A stretch of 64,000 nt of DNA from Hormiphora californensis. Lineage: Eukaryota > Ctenophora > Tentaculata > Cydippida > Pleurobrachiidae. The stretch's first letter is position 1, and each line of letters opens with the position of its first letter. The notes under the pieces were generated by a model. That model had not been told where the DNA came from. It searched no databases and saw only the letters and a program-made list of their open reading frames with translations. The stretch is from contig CM035355.1 of assembly GCA_020137815.1 (NCBI GenBank), positions 1,057,963 through 1,121,962 on the forward strand, read 5' to 3'. The position numbers and the translations under genes were made by a program. Positions 36,421 to 48,686 of this stretch are shown piece by piece.

Positions 36421-36782
36421 ACTCTATCACTCTTTCTCTTCCTGTGCAGTCATATATGCCGAACTAGCCTCGCACTACTTGGTCCCGAACTATTATCCGC
36501 CGCGAGTTATCAGGAGACGTGAGTGGTAAGGTTTCCCCCTTCTCCCGCCCTATGGCTACTCAGTAGCGGTACTTAGTACCAGACATCGGAAATTCATTTC
36601 TCTCAATAATAAGATACCTTACTAATGACCTTGGGGTATATTGGGGGTATTAAGACCAGGCACATATGGTTTACTGTTGTTAATAATCCCAATAATTCAA
36701 ATATGACACTTTGTGCTTTGTCTGACTGGGTATAGCGTTCTGGAATGAACCGACTTCTGTCAGCTCCAATATTGGTGATAAG

Positions 36783-36922
<140 letters not shown>

Positions 36923-38810
36923 TTCTTCCAGACAAGACATTTAAGCAGCTACTAGTTTTGTCTCGTCGCGTCAAAGAAGTTTGCGCCCAAACGAGCAGCT
37001 GCTCAGAGGAATGGTTGAACCTGTTAACAGGAGCGGGTGATCCTATTATAATAGCTACTACCACTGTATATAATAGTAGCTGCTAAGTCGACAACCTGGA
37101 GTTAGACACATGTGCGAGATGGAAGTCACGTAGCGACTGAGATCGATCTCACATGAAGCGAGAATAGGTGGTACCAATGGAATTATTGGACAAACATTGT
37201 CTGGGAAGAAGTTTTTTCTAGCAGCTGCTAGTTTTAGAGTGCTGCTTGTAGTCGTATTACCGTAATAGAAATACAGTAATGAGACGTGCACGTTGCATAA
37301 CGCGCGGCAAAAAGTGCATGTGTTCAGCACGTACTAGCGCCCTGATTGGCCACGGTTGTGTGTCGTCTTACTGTATCTCCGTTTTCCATTACCGTTTTCC
37401 CACTACAAGCGACCGTGTAACACACGTGGGAATTAGTGTGAAAGTGGAAGATGACATTCGGTTTACGGGACATTGTTTAGGGATTCCCTTCAACTAGTGG
37501 ATGCAGCTATAGAGCACCTGATACTCGGTGGGGTAATCTGATCCTCAGTTGAAGAATTAGATCCTTGGTGGGGTGATCTGATCTGGTGACGGGAATTTTT
37601 GGCCTAATCAACATGCATTAGATGGATCAAGTTTCACCCCTTTTTGAATTATTGGGGGGGAAGGCCAAAAAAGCCAGATAAATCCTGGATTTCAGCCAGG
37701 TCAAAAAAAGCCAGATCAAAGAAAGCCAGGCCAAAAGAAAGCCAGACCTAAAAAATCCAGATCAATCCCGGATTTCAGGGCGGGAGAGAATGTCGAGCAA
37801 AAAATTGAGAAATTGAAAAATTTCACCTGCTAGGGTCAGCTATTATATACTTCTTCTTTGCTAAGAACAATTATCGTCTGGAAAATATTTTGCTAAGAGC
37901 AGCTGTACTTTCGTCTCGTCTGCGAAGGTGCTTGGATTTATGCAAAATATGCAATCTTAACAACTCCGAGTTGTAAAAACCATCTAAAATTAAGCCATCT
38001 TGCCAGACGGCTATTAAGACAAAAAGGGAATTTACTGTATATTATATTGATTAGAGAGGTTAGCAGGTGTAGTTAAATAAATAGTATAACACCCTGTTAA
38101 ACTGTTACCAAGCATCCACCAGTTCTATAAAAATAGGAATTAGGTCACCCTGGCTGGTAATATATATTCGACTACTAACTCGCTAACTTCCCCAGTTTTC
38201 GATTCCTAATTCTCCATTACATAATCGAGGCATCTATATACATTCGACATATGGATGCATTTTATATTTAATCAATAAACCCGGGTTTATATGTAGCGGG
38301 TCACCTGGTAGGGTGGTTCGCTGCACCATTTATACTGCCCGACCTGCGACCAAAGGGAGGGAGGTATATATGCAGTATAAAAGGGAGGGGTTTAATTTAT
38401 ATATGAGCAAGGATTTATTGATTATAAACTTTAGCGGCAAAAACAACCGGATATCTAGGTATCTGTCTATATCTAGGCTCGTGTCCGGATATGATATCAT
38501 TTTGGCCACTTTGAAAGATTAGTAATGTTCCCCTGTAGAGCGTAGTGTTCCTTAAATCTATTGTACCTCAGTTACCATTAACACTCTAGTAAAACCAATA
38601 TATGGGTTGGACTAATGGTACACGGTAAAAAGAATGCCCTGTCTGGAAAATCCATTAGCCCGCGTTTTATTGTATGAACTGGTGGTTAGTGCCCAAAAGA
38701 CCGTCTATAGAGCTGGGTGACTAAGAATTAAACCTATAAAGAGCATGGTAAAACTGTTTAAAGTGTGAGAGAGCTGAGAGGGTGCGGAGGGTGAGATGGG
38801 AGATGAACTG

Positions 38811-38811
<1 letters not shown>

Positions 38812-38882
<71 letters not shown>

Positions 38883-38945
38883 CTTTTCACGGTTCATTCC
38901 AGAATAGGTAAAAGAGGGAATTGGATGGGGAGAAAAAGAAGAAAA

Positions 38946-39008
<63 letters not shown>

Positions 39009-39096
39009 GCTTTCCCAATGGCTATCCGATCACCTTCACGGTTCATTCCAGAATAGGTAGAAAGAGGGAATTGGATGGGGAGAAAAAGAAGAAAAG

Positions 39097-39183
<87 letters not shown>

Positions 39184-39216
39184 TAGAGAGAGAGCGAGAG
39201 ATAGAGAGAGAGAGAA

Positions 39217-39273
<57 letters not shown>

Positions 39274-39292
39274 GAGAAAGAGAGAGAGAGAT

Positions 39293-39353
<61 letters not shown>
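38812..39353. repeat. Compound AG array with duplicated spacer
   Basis: Three AG tracts (38812-38880, 38950-39004, 39099-39353). The spacer between tracts (cggttcattccagaataggt ... ggatggggagaaaaagaaga) is duplicated, and the phrase aggagctttcccaatg follows tracts two and three. It grew by unequal exchange of tract plus spacer. Confidence 0.9.
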
Positions 39354-39354
<1 letters not shown>

Positions 39355-39466
39355 GCTTTCCCAATGACTATCCGATCACCTGTTTTCTTTAAGAATAAAA
39401 GTTTTCTCGTTAGAATTCTGTGGGAAGAGTGAGAATTTCAGGCAATTCAGCAGTATAATATTGGTA

Positions 39467-39545
39467 CAGACCTCGATTTTTTTGGATTTACCGGGACGCT
39501 CCAGCATATCGGGGTTCATTCATCCGGTAAATCGGGATCTGACTG
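39467..39545. mobile_element. 79-bp pogo/Tigger-like MITE remnant
   Basis: TA CAGACCTCGATTTTTTTGG at the left, ccggtaaatcgggatctgactg TA at the right. Shortest copy of the family in the window. Confidence 0.6.
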
Positions 39546-41337
39546 TATATTTGGCCACATTGATGCCTGAGTGAGATCGAGGTCGCGCAGCGACCGAGAT
39601 CGATCTCACATCTAGGCCTCCGGCCCGTTATTGATTTTAGAGCAAACTTTTTCAAAGACCTGGCTGCAAGGAACTACTGAACCGATTTACATCTCGTTTG
39701 TTGCTCCTGGCAGGTAATTGTCTCTAGTTTTACGGAAAATACCCGCGAGTATCAGCATTTGAGGAATAGTGGGTCAAAATTGACTCTAAACATGGGCAAT
39801 TCTTTAAAGACCTGGCTGCAAGCTCCTACTCGGTCCTGGGACAATCTGCGGGTACTGGGAGAATCGTCATGGCCCTGTGAGCATGGGAAAATACCCGCCG
39901 ATTCATCACGATGCGAAATGAGGCGGTAATTGACGTTTGAGTAGTGCTAGGTCAGCTAAAAAGGTCTCCCAAAACAGTCTGTCGCGCGGGATTTGCTGAA
40001 AAACGTGCTTTACATCGCGCGCACGTGAGTTCTTGCTGTCCACGGGCCGGGAGCCTATTCTTCGCGGAGCGAGAATAGGTTGCATTGGAGCCAAACTGTA
40101 TATAACAGAGAGCTACTGCTGTTCTAATGAGGGGTGGTTCAATTGTCCCAGTCTAGCCAATATTCAACGGTCCGAGGGATAGAGTTTTCAGACATTGCCT
40201 AACGAGGGATGCAGCATCAAAATTACGGAGGTGAATTATGTTTGGGGGGGGGGGGGGGTTGTCGACTCAACGACTATTGAAAGATTTCTGTGCGAGAACC
40301 AGGCATTGTTAAGACTTTGACAATACGATAGATCGATAACTACCAACGTCACTTTGACGTCAATGCGCATGGTGGTTTTCGAGCCTATCCTTTATAATTA
40401 GTATAGGACAATGGAAAAAACTCTTGGTGGATGGTGGAGCCTGAGAAATTATCTCGCCACTTTCCAACCTGTCAAAATCTGCGTGGGAGGGTACATCGCA
40501 ACCACATAACATAAACAGATATGTGACACACGCTAATGTATCTTTATCATGCGTCTTTGAAAAGTGAATATATATCATTAGAATGAAGTGCATCCTAGCA
40601 TGCTAAGAGATTTCCTAATTTTCTCAAAAAAATCATATTTTATCCATGACCTTTAAAACAAAATCATATTTATGAAATGTATATTCAATATACTATATTG
40701 ACCAAACAGCACAGTCTTTACATAGAATTAAAGTTGTTAAACCCCCTAAATCTTTGAGAATGAACGTTTTATCCGACTTTCGTTTGCTAAATTCACAACG
40801 TTGATGGTTACATTAGTCCTGAATTTTACAACATGCAGATTGCAGAGAGATGTGATATAATCCCTCATCTCCTATTATAATCTGCCCAACTGCAATATAT
40901 ACCGCAAGAGGGATGTTTAATATAGATCAGACAATGGATTTTATATATACCCGGCACGGACGAATAGAAAATCGGATGGATTTTCTCAGCTGGGGCCGGA
41001 GTCCCACTATAGGACTACTCTCTGATTATTAACACACTTGTATCTTCTTCTTTGACGTTTGATTCAGACAACTTCAATTGGCTGCCGAGGGTGGCTCATA
41101 ATATAATGGACATTTGAATATGCGAGGGGGCGCATGTTTTGAGAATCAATCTAGCGTGCTTTACATCTGTATCATTTTCTCTTTCAAACTCTCTCTATTA
41201 TATATCTCTCTCTATCTTTTGCATACCTTTTCTCTCTTAATCTGCTTTTCATTCTCTTGATGATGCATGCACGCTGAGAGAAAGGAAGTTTTAAACCTCT
41301 CCAGAGGCGCAATGGTCGTCCCAAGTATAAGTTTACT

Positions 41338-41514
<177 letters not shown>

Positions 41515-41938
41515 AGTCGGTGTATGTCCAGTGTCCACTGCCCACTAACACAGGTGGTTGAATCACTACTGAGTTGCCAGTAAAACTGTAATGTAGATTT
41601 AGATTTGCGGTCACATTTTGACAATCTCTTCAAGTGCTGCTACGTTCATCAAATTGCTGAGATCCTTTTTCTAGATCTGCAGCTACACTGTCAGTCGACA
41701 AGTTCTTTCAGAACAATAGCAACTTCTGCCAGCTACATTCGGTCCGGGTATATATTAGTATGTTTCAATGAACGAAGCACGTTAGGTGAATTTAACAATT
41801 CATTCATACACACATAGATAGATGTGTGTTCTCAATCTCCCCCATGTCCTATCACATGTGTAGTAGTCACACTGCAAACTGAATATGTGGCAGATGGACC
41901 TGGCAGATGTCCAATCGTTCACTTGTCTAAGCTGTGTC

Positions 41939-43118
41939 CTAGCCTGACTCATTCCTCAGAATGATCCTTTCCTCATTTCCCTTGCGTCCCTCTAACTGAG
42001 GGGAGGAGAGCAGCAGACAGAGTGACACAGACTACAGAGGAAGATTGTGATTTCATCAAGTGCTTGGTCTTCTGACTAGTCTTTAACATCAGGTCATTGT
42101 GCCATCTTGGTCAACTGTTGGCCCTTTTTGAATACAGTATAATAAGAAGACATCTGTGCGTGTCTTATTACCGTATTTATCGTATATGCAGCTTGTTGAA
42201 TTAAGATTCTTCTAGATCGAAATGGCCCAGTATTGAATCAATACTCTATATTAGAACATTGATACTATTGATTCTTAAGTAGTAATAGTCCCTTGCTGAA
42301 ATATATTGACTGACTGGTGTTGGACCTAAACCATTTAGCGCGACCATTGCTATGTGAGAAATGAGTATAATATCGCTCCAGCACTGCGCTAGACACACCC
42401 AGACGACAGCCATTGATCGGACCTTAGAACTTCCACCGATTCTCAGCCCCCAACCACGATCAAACAGGTAAAGAAACACCCAAGCAACACTTTGCGACGT
42501 TTCCCACGGCAATATTAGCTCCATCCCCTGATATGATCAAATATGGAGATTGTTTAGAGTTCAATCTTTGATCAAACAGTTAAATCAAAGTTCAAAAGGA
42601 AGTCTTTAACTTTTTTATTTTTTAAACTGTCATACATATAATAGCATATAGAAAGATAGATATTATAGATGTCGGACATATGTCGACCATATAACCATGT
42701 CTAGTGGTTACAGCTGTCAACTATAACAGTCGGACCCCGATTTACCGGACCCCGATTCACCAGGACCCAATTTACCGGGAGGATAATTTTTCCCCGATAT
42801 AGAAAATGAACACATTTGACCCCAATAGTTGATATATCATTATCGGGCACCCCGATTTATCGGGCAAAACCCTTTTCTCCAGAGGATCCCGATAAATCGG
42901 GGTCCGACTGTACTTCTTTCTCTGTTTCACTGTTGATCAGTAACTGTCAAGATAGATTCTAGAGAACTGTCTAGGAATAGAGCTACAATGGGTGAAATTA
43001 TCATAAAAGAATTTGGGCTCAAGCCAGATTTGAAGTCACGGTGTGCGACTTGAACAGTTATGTCTATAATCTGGTAGAATTTAGTGTCCAATATGACTGA
43101 CAGATGAGATGCAGTCTG
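41939..43118 (-). CDS. Tentative 3-exon gene fragment, unknown function
   Basis: Three candidate exons on the minus strand fit phase 0 throughout: 43118-42987 (44 codons; acceptor TTGTCAG, donor GTAGCT), 42527-42315 (71 codons; acceptor ATATCAG, donor GTCAGT), 41995-41939 (19 codons including TAG; acceptor CTCCCCTCAG). The middle exon is rich in hydrophobic residues with two possible membrane segments (around VAWVFLYLF and AVVWVCLAQCW...IILISHIAMVAL). The last gives a charged tail (LEGRKGNEERIILRNESG). I do not recognise the family. A pogo-like MITE lies in intron 1. Start and 5' exons are not found; upstream sequence is repetitive. It could be spurious. Confidence 0.35.
42727..42910. mobile_element. 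184-bp pogo/Tigger-like MITE
   Basis: CAGTCGGACCCCGATTTACC ... gataaatcggggtccgactg followed by TA; the left TA is altered to AA. The left end carries an internal tandem copy of the terminus (accccgattcacc, acccaatttacc). Confidence 0.75.
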
Positions 43119-43159
43119 CTGACAACTAAATGACTGGAGTCTCAATCATTTAAAAGTGT

Positions 43160-43660
43160 TGTCAATATTGGGTACCGGACAAAAACTCGAATGGACGATA
43201 ACTCGAACTCGAACTCGAAAATTTCGGACTATAACTCACATTTTGAAAATCTCGAATCTAGGTGAGTTATAGTCCTGATCTGGTGACTTTTTGTCCGCCC
43301 CACTATTTAGGGTGAGTTAGAGTCCAAAAGGACATTAACTCACCTCTCATGGGAACTCGAGATTGCGGCCGATAGGCCGGAAACGAGAGTTCACTGGTTT
43401 ATATTCCCTTAGTAGTGTTAGGGTTATTGTTTGGGTTCGAGGTTAGGGCTGTATTAGGGTTGGGTTGGGTTTTACGGTAAAAACCAGGTGAGTTTCAATT
43501 TCGACATTTTGTCCTAGCTATCGACTTTTTGTCCTAGCAAAAAGTCAAAATTAAAGCGGACAGAAAGTCACCAAAAAATAAAAAGTCGACGCCAATTTTC
43601 GGACAATAACTCACTTTCGAGTTACAGTCCAGGTGAGTTACAGTCCTAAAGCCGTCATAT
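43160..43660. repeat. Low-copy repeat built of gagttatagtcc and ctcgaac units
   Basis: Inverted and direct pieces (ggacgataactcg, gactataactcac, gtgagttatagtcc, gtgagttacagtcc) and aaaaagtc units. Foldback-like, boundaries unclear. Confidence 0.5.
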
Positions 43661-43944
43661 TGATATCATATAGTAAAGCCTTTACTAAAAGGCATGCATG
43701 AGTCCCATTAAAATTACTAGTAAAACTGGGGCGATCGTACCGATCGCAAATCGAGGAATCTGTTTTTATTTTTTTTTCTCTGTCTCTGTCTCTGTCGGTC
43801 TATAAGAGACTGACATTTTTATATTACATATATTGGCGTGGGCGATTTAACTGTCGACTGTCCTATATTTAAAGAAACCAAAATAGTAGTAAGCAATCCC
43901 AAAATTAAGAAACTTTCTCGTTTATTAAAAAACTAAACAAGTTG

Positions 43945-44378
43945 GGGGCGATTCAAAAAGGACGTCCAGGGGTAGGGGGAGGTAGCCAATTTCTGACATC
44001 TCTGGACAAAGGGGGGGGGGGAGGGGAGTTGACGGAATTCGGACTGTCCCAGGTTTTGAAGAAAAATTTTACTGATGAAAGGTGTGTCTTGATTCTCGGC
44101 CGCATTTCACGAATTCAGGTCGAGATAAAGTGTAAATTGAGATTTTCAGATGTTGTTTATGTGTGTAACCTGGCCCATTATTAGACAAATAAAATATGAG
44201 TACATATTCAATGATTACCCTAAATTGTGACTTAAAAAATGTATGTGGACGAAACTCGGACAGGGGGAGTGTGGAGGACGGGGGTCTGGCAGCTTCGGAC
44301 AGGCCTGGACATTGGACAGGGGAGGGAGGGGGTAAAAAATGACCAAAATCATCATGGACGTCCTTTTTGAATGGCCCC
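43945..44378. mobile_element. Harbinger-like MITE, 434 bp
   Basis: GGGGCGATTCAAAAAGGACG and the mirrored CGTCCTTTTTGAATGGCCCC, flanked by TTG on both sides (43942-43944, 44379-44381). A 3-bp TSD and GGGGCCATTC-type end fit PIF/Harbinger, but 3 bp may be chance. Confidence 0.65.
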
Positions 44379-44794
44379 TTGAGGGTTTCTTATTTTGTTG
44401 GGATTTCTCTGAACTGTGGGAATTGGGATTTGCTTTTATAAAGTCTTTTATGAAAAAGTTTCTTACTAAAGCGATTCTTAAAAATGAAAGTAAGGTGGTT
44501 TTGAATTGAAAGGCGTTATGCTAAACTAGAAATTCTAGAATTCTCTAGCTCTAGAACGAATCCCGAAATTTTTCAGTAAAACTGTTTCATTTATGAGACA
44601 TGCTATTAAAGACGCGTACTCCTGGTTAGGTTTACCGCGTACAAAGATTTAATTCTTAGAAAGCTGTGTCTTTTTCCCCGATCCATCAAGGATCACTAAT
44701 AAGATTACACAGGTTCATCTAACAATATGTAAAGGGTACTGTGCACAGTTAACAAGGTTTTCACACCAGTATCTCTAACAGCTGAACTCAACAG

Positions 44795-47077
44795 GTTTGT
44801 GGCGACTCATGAAGTGCACGGTACACGTCCCCATGGTGACAGATGGGGTGAAGTGAAATGTGATGTGGCTCAACTAACTGACTCCTTGGTGTGTGTTAGT
44901 GTCATCCGATCTGCCATGCAATCCTTCGCTAGGGTAAGTTTTACTACCCCCCTCTCTTTCTCTATCTCTATATACAGTAGTGTTACCCCCTCTCTTTCTC
45001 TATCTCTAAAATAGGGAATCCATTTCCTGATATTTCTCACGGTCATTACTCCACCCCTGATGAGATAAAGACTTAAAATTTCGAGGTTCAGAAGATCATT
45101 TATTTAGACGTCCACTCGTGCTGCTATATAATTTAGTGATAGTCAGTCGGGTATCTCAATTATAATTTAAATTTGAAGGTTTCCAAAGCAAATCATGTCA
45201 AGCTGTTCTTCCTAGCCTCCTTTCTCGTTCTCGTTCTCATTATCATTTTCAATTTCAATTTCTCTCTCTGTCTCCCTCTCTCTTTTTTATTTTATAGACA
45301 GATTTATGAAATTACTCCGCAACTAGTAGTAGTTGAATAGGGAATGAGTATTATTCATTTCTCCTGCAATACTGCTTAACCAAGTTGAGTAGTTGAGGAA
45401 CAATGAATATATTGGATAATCGATGTCCACTTACCCGAATATTAATTTCTGAATATTCTGTATTTTATGATGCTGACAAGCAAAATTTGTCTGGTAACTT
45501 ATTTGGAGGGGGGCCGGCTGAAGTTTTTGAAGTTTTTGAAGTCAACTTCAAAAACTTCAAAGAGAAACTTAGGGTGGAAAACTTCAAAAACTTCAAAAAC
45601 TCATATCTCCTAAACCGTTGGAGATAGGCCCTATGTTGCTTCATAACTCTTATATAAACTCGAGGCCGCTGATGATTTTGGTGTCCATGTTTTTTCACTA
45701 CTCCCTTAATAAAAAATTTGCATTTTGCATGAAACTGGCAAAAAGGGTGTGGCCCCAAAAAAATTTTTGAAAATTTACTTCATAATTTTTAAACACTTTC
45801 TTAGCATTTTCTAGGCAACTTTTTGAGTTATAGAATGAAAATGAAATCTGTTTTTACAAAAAATTTAAATTTTTTACACCAAATTGTGCCATGGATTTCA
45901 TGGCTAGGAATCATTGTAAATATCCTAATTTTTGGTAGAAAAAGGGCAGACAAGGATGGATAACTTTGCCACAATATGTATTAAGCATGAAACTAACCTA
46001 AACAAGTGTAATAATAGTCACTGATAGCATATAAAAGTAGTTTAGACTTTTTGAAGTTTTTGAAGTTTTTGAAGTCAACTTCAAAAACTTCAAAAACTCA
46101 AAAAGTAGGGTGGAAAACTTCAAACTTCAAAAACTTCAGCCGGCCCCCCCCCCCCCACTTATTTCCCTCTCTCCCCATCTCTATCTCTCTCTCCCTCTCT
46201 ATCTCTCTCTATCTCTCAATGCTTGTCTGGTAATTAAATATATTTTATCCAGGAGACAGAACGAGGAACGGTGACCAGAGTGTCCCCCCGGCCGATACAT
46301 CTTACTCCTCGACCTCTAACCCGATCTGCAAAACTCACGGGAACACCCCTTACCATACCCGATCTACCACACAAATCCATATCCCAACCGGCATCAAGAA
46401 ACACCACAAGACACGCCGGATCTCACCTGGATTTTTCACCACTACCCACTGACTTTACCCTATCAACGGTGTCTACTGCCCCAGCAAAACTTACCAAAGC
46501 GGTGAGTCTTGAAATTCAGAGTCTTCATTATATCCTCAGTATAGGGCAGTAGCGTATACCTGTAAAGTAGAGGTTAGAATTAATAGCTTCTGCATGACAA
46601 AGTTATGAATTATCTCCGTTCTGTCAGGTATCAGGGGCGGGATCCCCTAGAAAGAGTAGGGTAGACATCCGACTGCCTTATAAGGAGTGTCTGACAAGTT
46701 ACAAGTCACCCCGTGTTCAGATAATGGAGGTGGAGTGTATAACATGTGGTCAACTTGGATCTCTTTATAGACACAGGTAACATGGTGGTATACCCTGTAC
46801 AGGGTTCTCTCAAAACAGTCCCAGGCCCATGGGCTTATAGCTGGTATAAATTGAGTATTTACGCCCAAGGCACAAGCTGAGCAAAGTAGGTTTTGACCCC
46901 AAATTATAAAATGTTGTTTTCACTAGGGCTGATAAGACGAAGTGCGGAAGGTGTGGGAAGTTCTTCACAGGAGGGAAAAAGAGTTACAGAGTAACTAAAA
47001 CCTACACGAGCGATCAAGTGAAAGAAAGGTTCTTGAAATACCCGGTTAAAGTCCAGATTCAGAGTTCTAAAAAGTGA
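44795..47077 (+). CDS. C-terminal four exons of an unrecognised zinc-ribbon protein
   Basis: Exons 44795-44933, 46253-46501, 46628-46776 and 46927-47077 (TGA at 47075) join in phase with consensus GT-AG sites. The upstream exon(s) with the start codon were not found; exon 44795 enters with two bases of a split codon. The readable product is about 229 residues. The first part contains WGEVKCDVAQL; then comes a long Thr/Pro/Ser-rich, probably disordered segment (SPRPIHLTPRPLTRSAKL). The C terminus has CITCGQ...15 residues...CGRCGKFF, a CxxC-CxxC zinc ribbon, followed by a basic end (YRVTKTYTSDQVKERFLKYP). I do not recognise the family. AATAAA-like ATTAAA follows at 47147. Intron 1 contains the 652-bp element at 45505-46156. 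Confidence 0.7.
45505..46156. mobile_element. 652-bp foldback element with perfect 8-bp TSD
   Basis: gggccggctgaagtttttga and its complement, with subterminal arrays of gaagttttt/aaaaacttc. Target duplication ACTTATTT at 45497-45504 and 46157-46164. Inserted in intron 1 of the zinc-ribbon gene. The poly-G/poly-C ends differ in length (6 versus 14), so homopolymer change continues after insertion. Confidence 0.85.
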
Positions 47078-47152
47078 GAGAATTCTTCTTGTCACACTTC
47101 TTGTTAAGTAACAATTCTGTCACACTATATTTGTACACTTTTGTTTATTAAA

Positions 47153-48686
47153 AAGTTTTTGATCGTAATTCAGCGTATTAATTAGTGGGCTGGCTGTCAT
47201 CGGGATGGGAGGCTGTATGGCCATTTCCCATGACCCAGATTGGGCAACTTTTCCCGCGGTTCCAGCAACATTTTCAACAACTCCGCGCGCACTTGTTCAA
47301 AGCTGTCGTCTTGCGCGTTCCGTACATTCAATAGTGAGGGGGACTGGGTCAAAAAGATCTGGGGCGGTCAAGAAAGCCAAAATCGACACCAAAAGTGAAA
47401 TCGGATCTGACTAGCGGGTCGATAAAGGCCCGCTCGCTAAAAAGCAGGTCTTTTTTAGCCACTAAAGTTAATAATAATTCTTGCTGAATATCAAAGTACG
47501 CTAAAAATCACCACGAAAAGTAGGACCAAAAATGCCAATCCCGTCCTGAATACCGGGGTTCAGGGTTGATCTGAATTTTGGCTCTCCTGCACCCCCATAG
47601 GATGGAAATTTAACGAGTGACCATATCAATTTTGAATCGGGGATATCAAATTGTTACAAGAGCCAAGAGGCAATGACATATCACATACCTCAAGTTTTAT
47701 GAAAAATTCAGCCATCTACATGGTGTGTTGTCTGGCATCCCAGTCATTCAAAATCAGAGCTTTGACAAACCTAAACAGGGTAACTGGTAATGGGTGGGCT
47801 TAGTCAGATATAGTCTGGAAGACAGCTGTCATTCCGTCATGACCAGGGACACAACTCACCATCATAATCATGTGGATGGAAGGTGGATATCCATTCTGCA
47901 GTTGCTCCGACAACATGTCTGAATTTCCATCCTAAATGAGCATATAATGGTTAATGATGGTATTGGGGAGAAGGGGGATTATAGAAGGGATTTTATGTAA
48001 TTTGTGGGGCCCACTCCCAAAGCCCCACAAATTACATGAAATTTCATCAATGCTTGTAGCTGCATGATAAAGCAATTGAGATAAAGAAACATGCATGGCA
48101 GACACAATGTTTTCTCTCTCCCAAACTCGCGTGTAATCGGTTAAACGTGTGATATATACCACGTGTACTAATTGGTTACGAAGTTAAAGTCGGATTTTTT
48201 GAAGTTGTCACCCCCCTTTTCACGCACGGCGTCGTATTTGCGTGTGACAGCCCCCACTTGCTCTCACTTTTCGGCAATAAATCGCATATCATCGGAAAGA
48301 GCATAATTTTGTGAGTCCGTAAACGTTTTGTTTGAAGAAATTGGTCAAGAAACAAAGGCGTGAGAGCCAAAACAAGTTTCCGACGCGCAAATAAAATCTC
48401 GCGCGCCACCCAGGGGGGTGACAACTTCAAAAACTCCGACTTTACCCCTTGCCAGCGCGTGTGAAGGTGAGGTGTCTCCAAGTGTACTACGTATAGATCG
48501 ACCGGAAGAGAGTTCTAGTTAGCATGACAACAGAGGCATCATGAGACACGTGCCCAACAGGAGAGGGTGTTATTAGAACACGGCATGTTTAGAAACTGAG
48601 ATAACCATCAAACAGATATATTCGATTCACTTTAGTCTCGTCTACTTTACACTTTGTTTTTTTGGACTGTCTTGTTCGGTTTTCAA
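47153..48686. other. Intergenic stretch, zinc-ribbon gene to pentraxin gene
   Basis: No exon found. Contains a hairpin at about 47990-48037 (atgtaatttgtggggc / gccccacaaattacat) and the IR element listed at 48185-48444. The ORF 47205-47414 has no supporting features. Confidence 0.45.
48185..48444. mobile_element. 260-bp inverted-repeat MITE
   Basis: taaagtcggattttttgaag...cacccccc and the mirrored ggggggtgacaacttcaaaa...ccgacttta. A right-end fragment of the same family lies at about 59318-59353. No TSD read. Confidence 0.7.

Noticed and set aside
40360-40593. 77-codon minus-strand ORF starting with ATG
   Set aside because: No matching upstream or downstream exon in phase and no recognised motif; could be revisited with RNA data.
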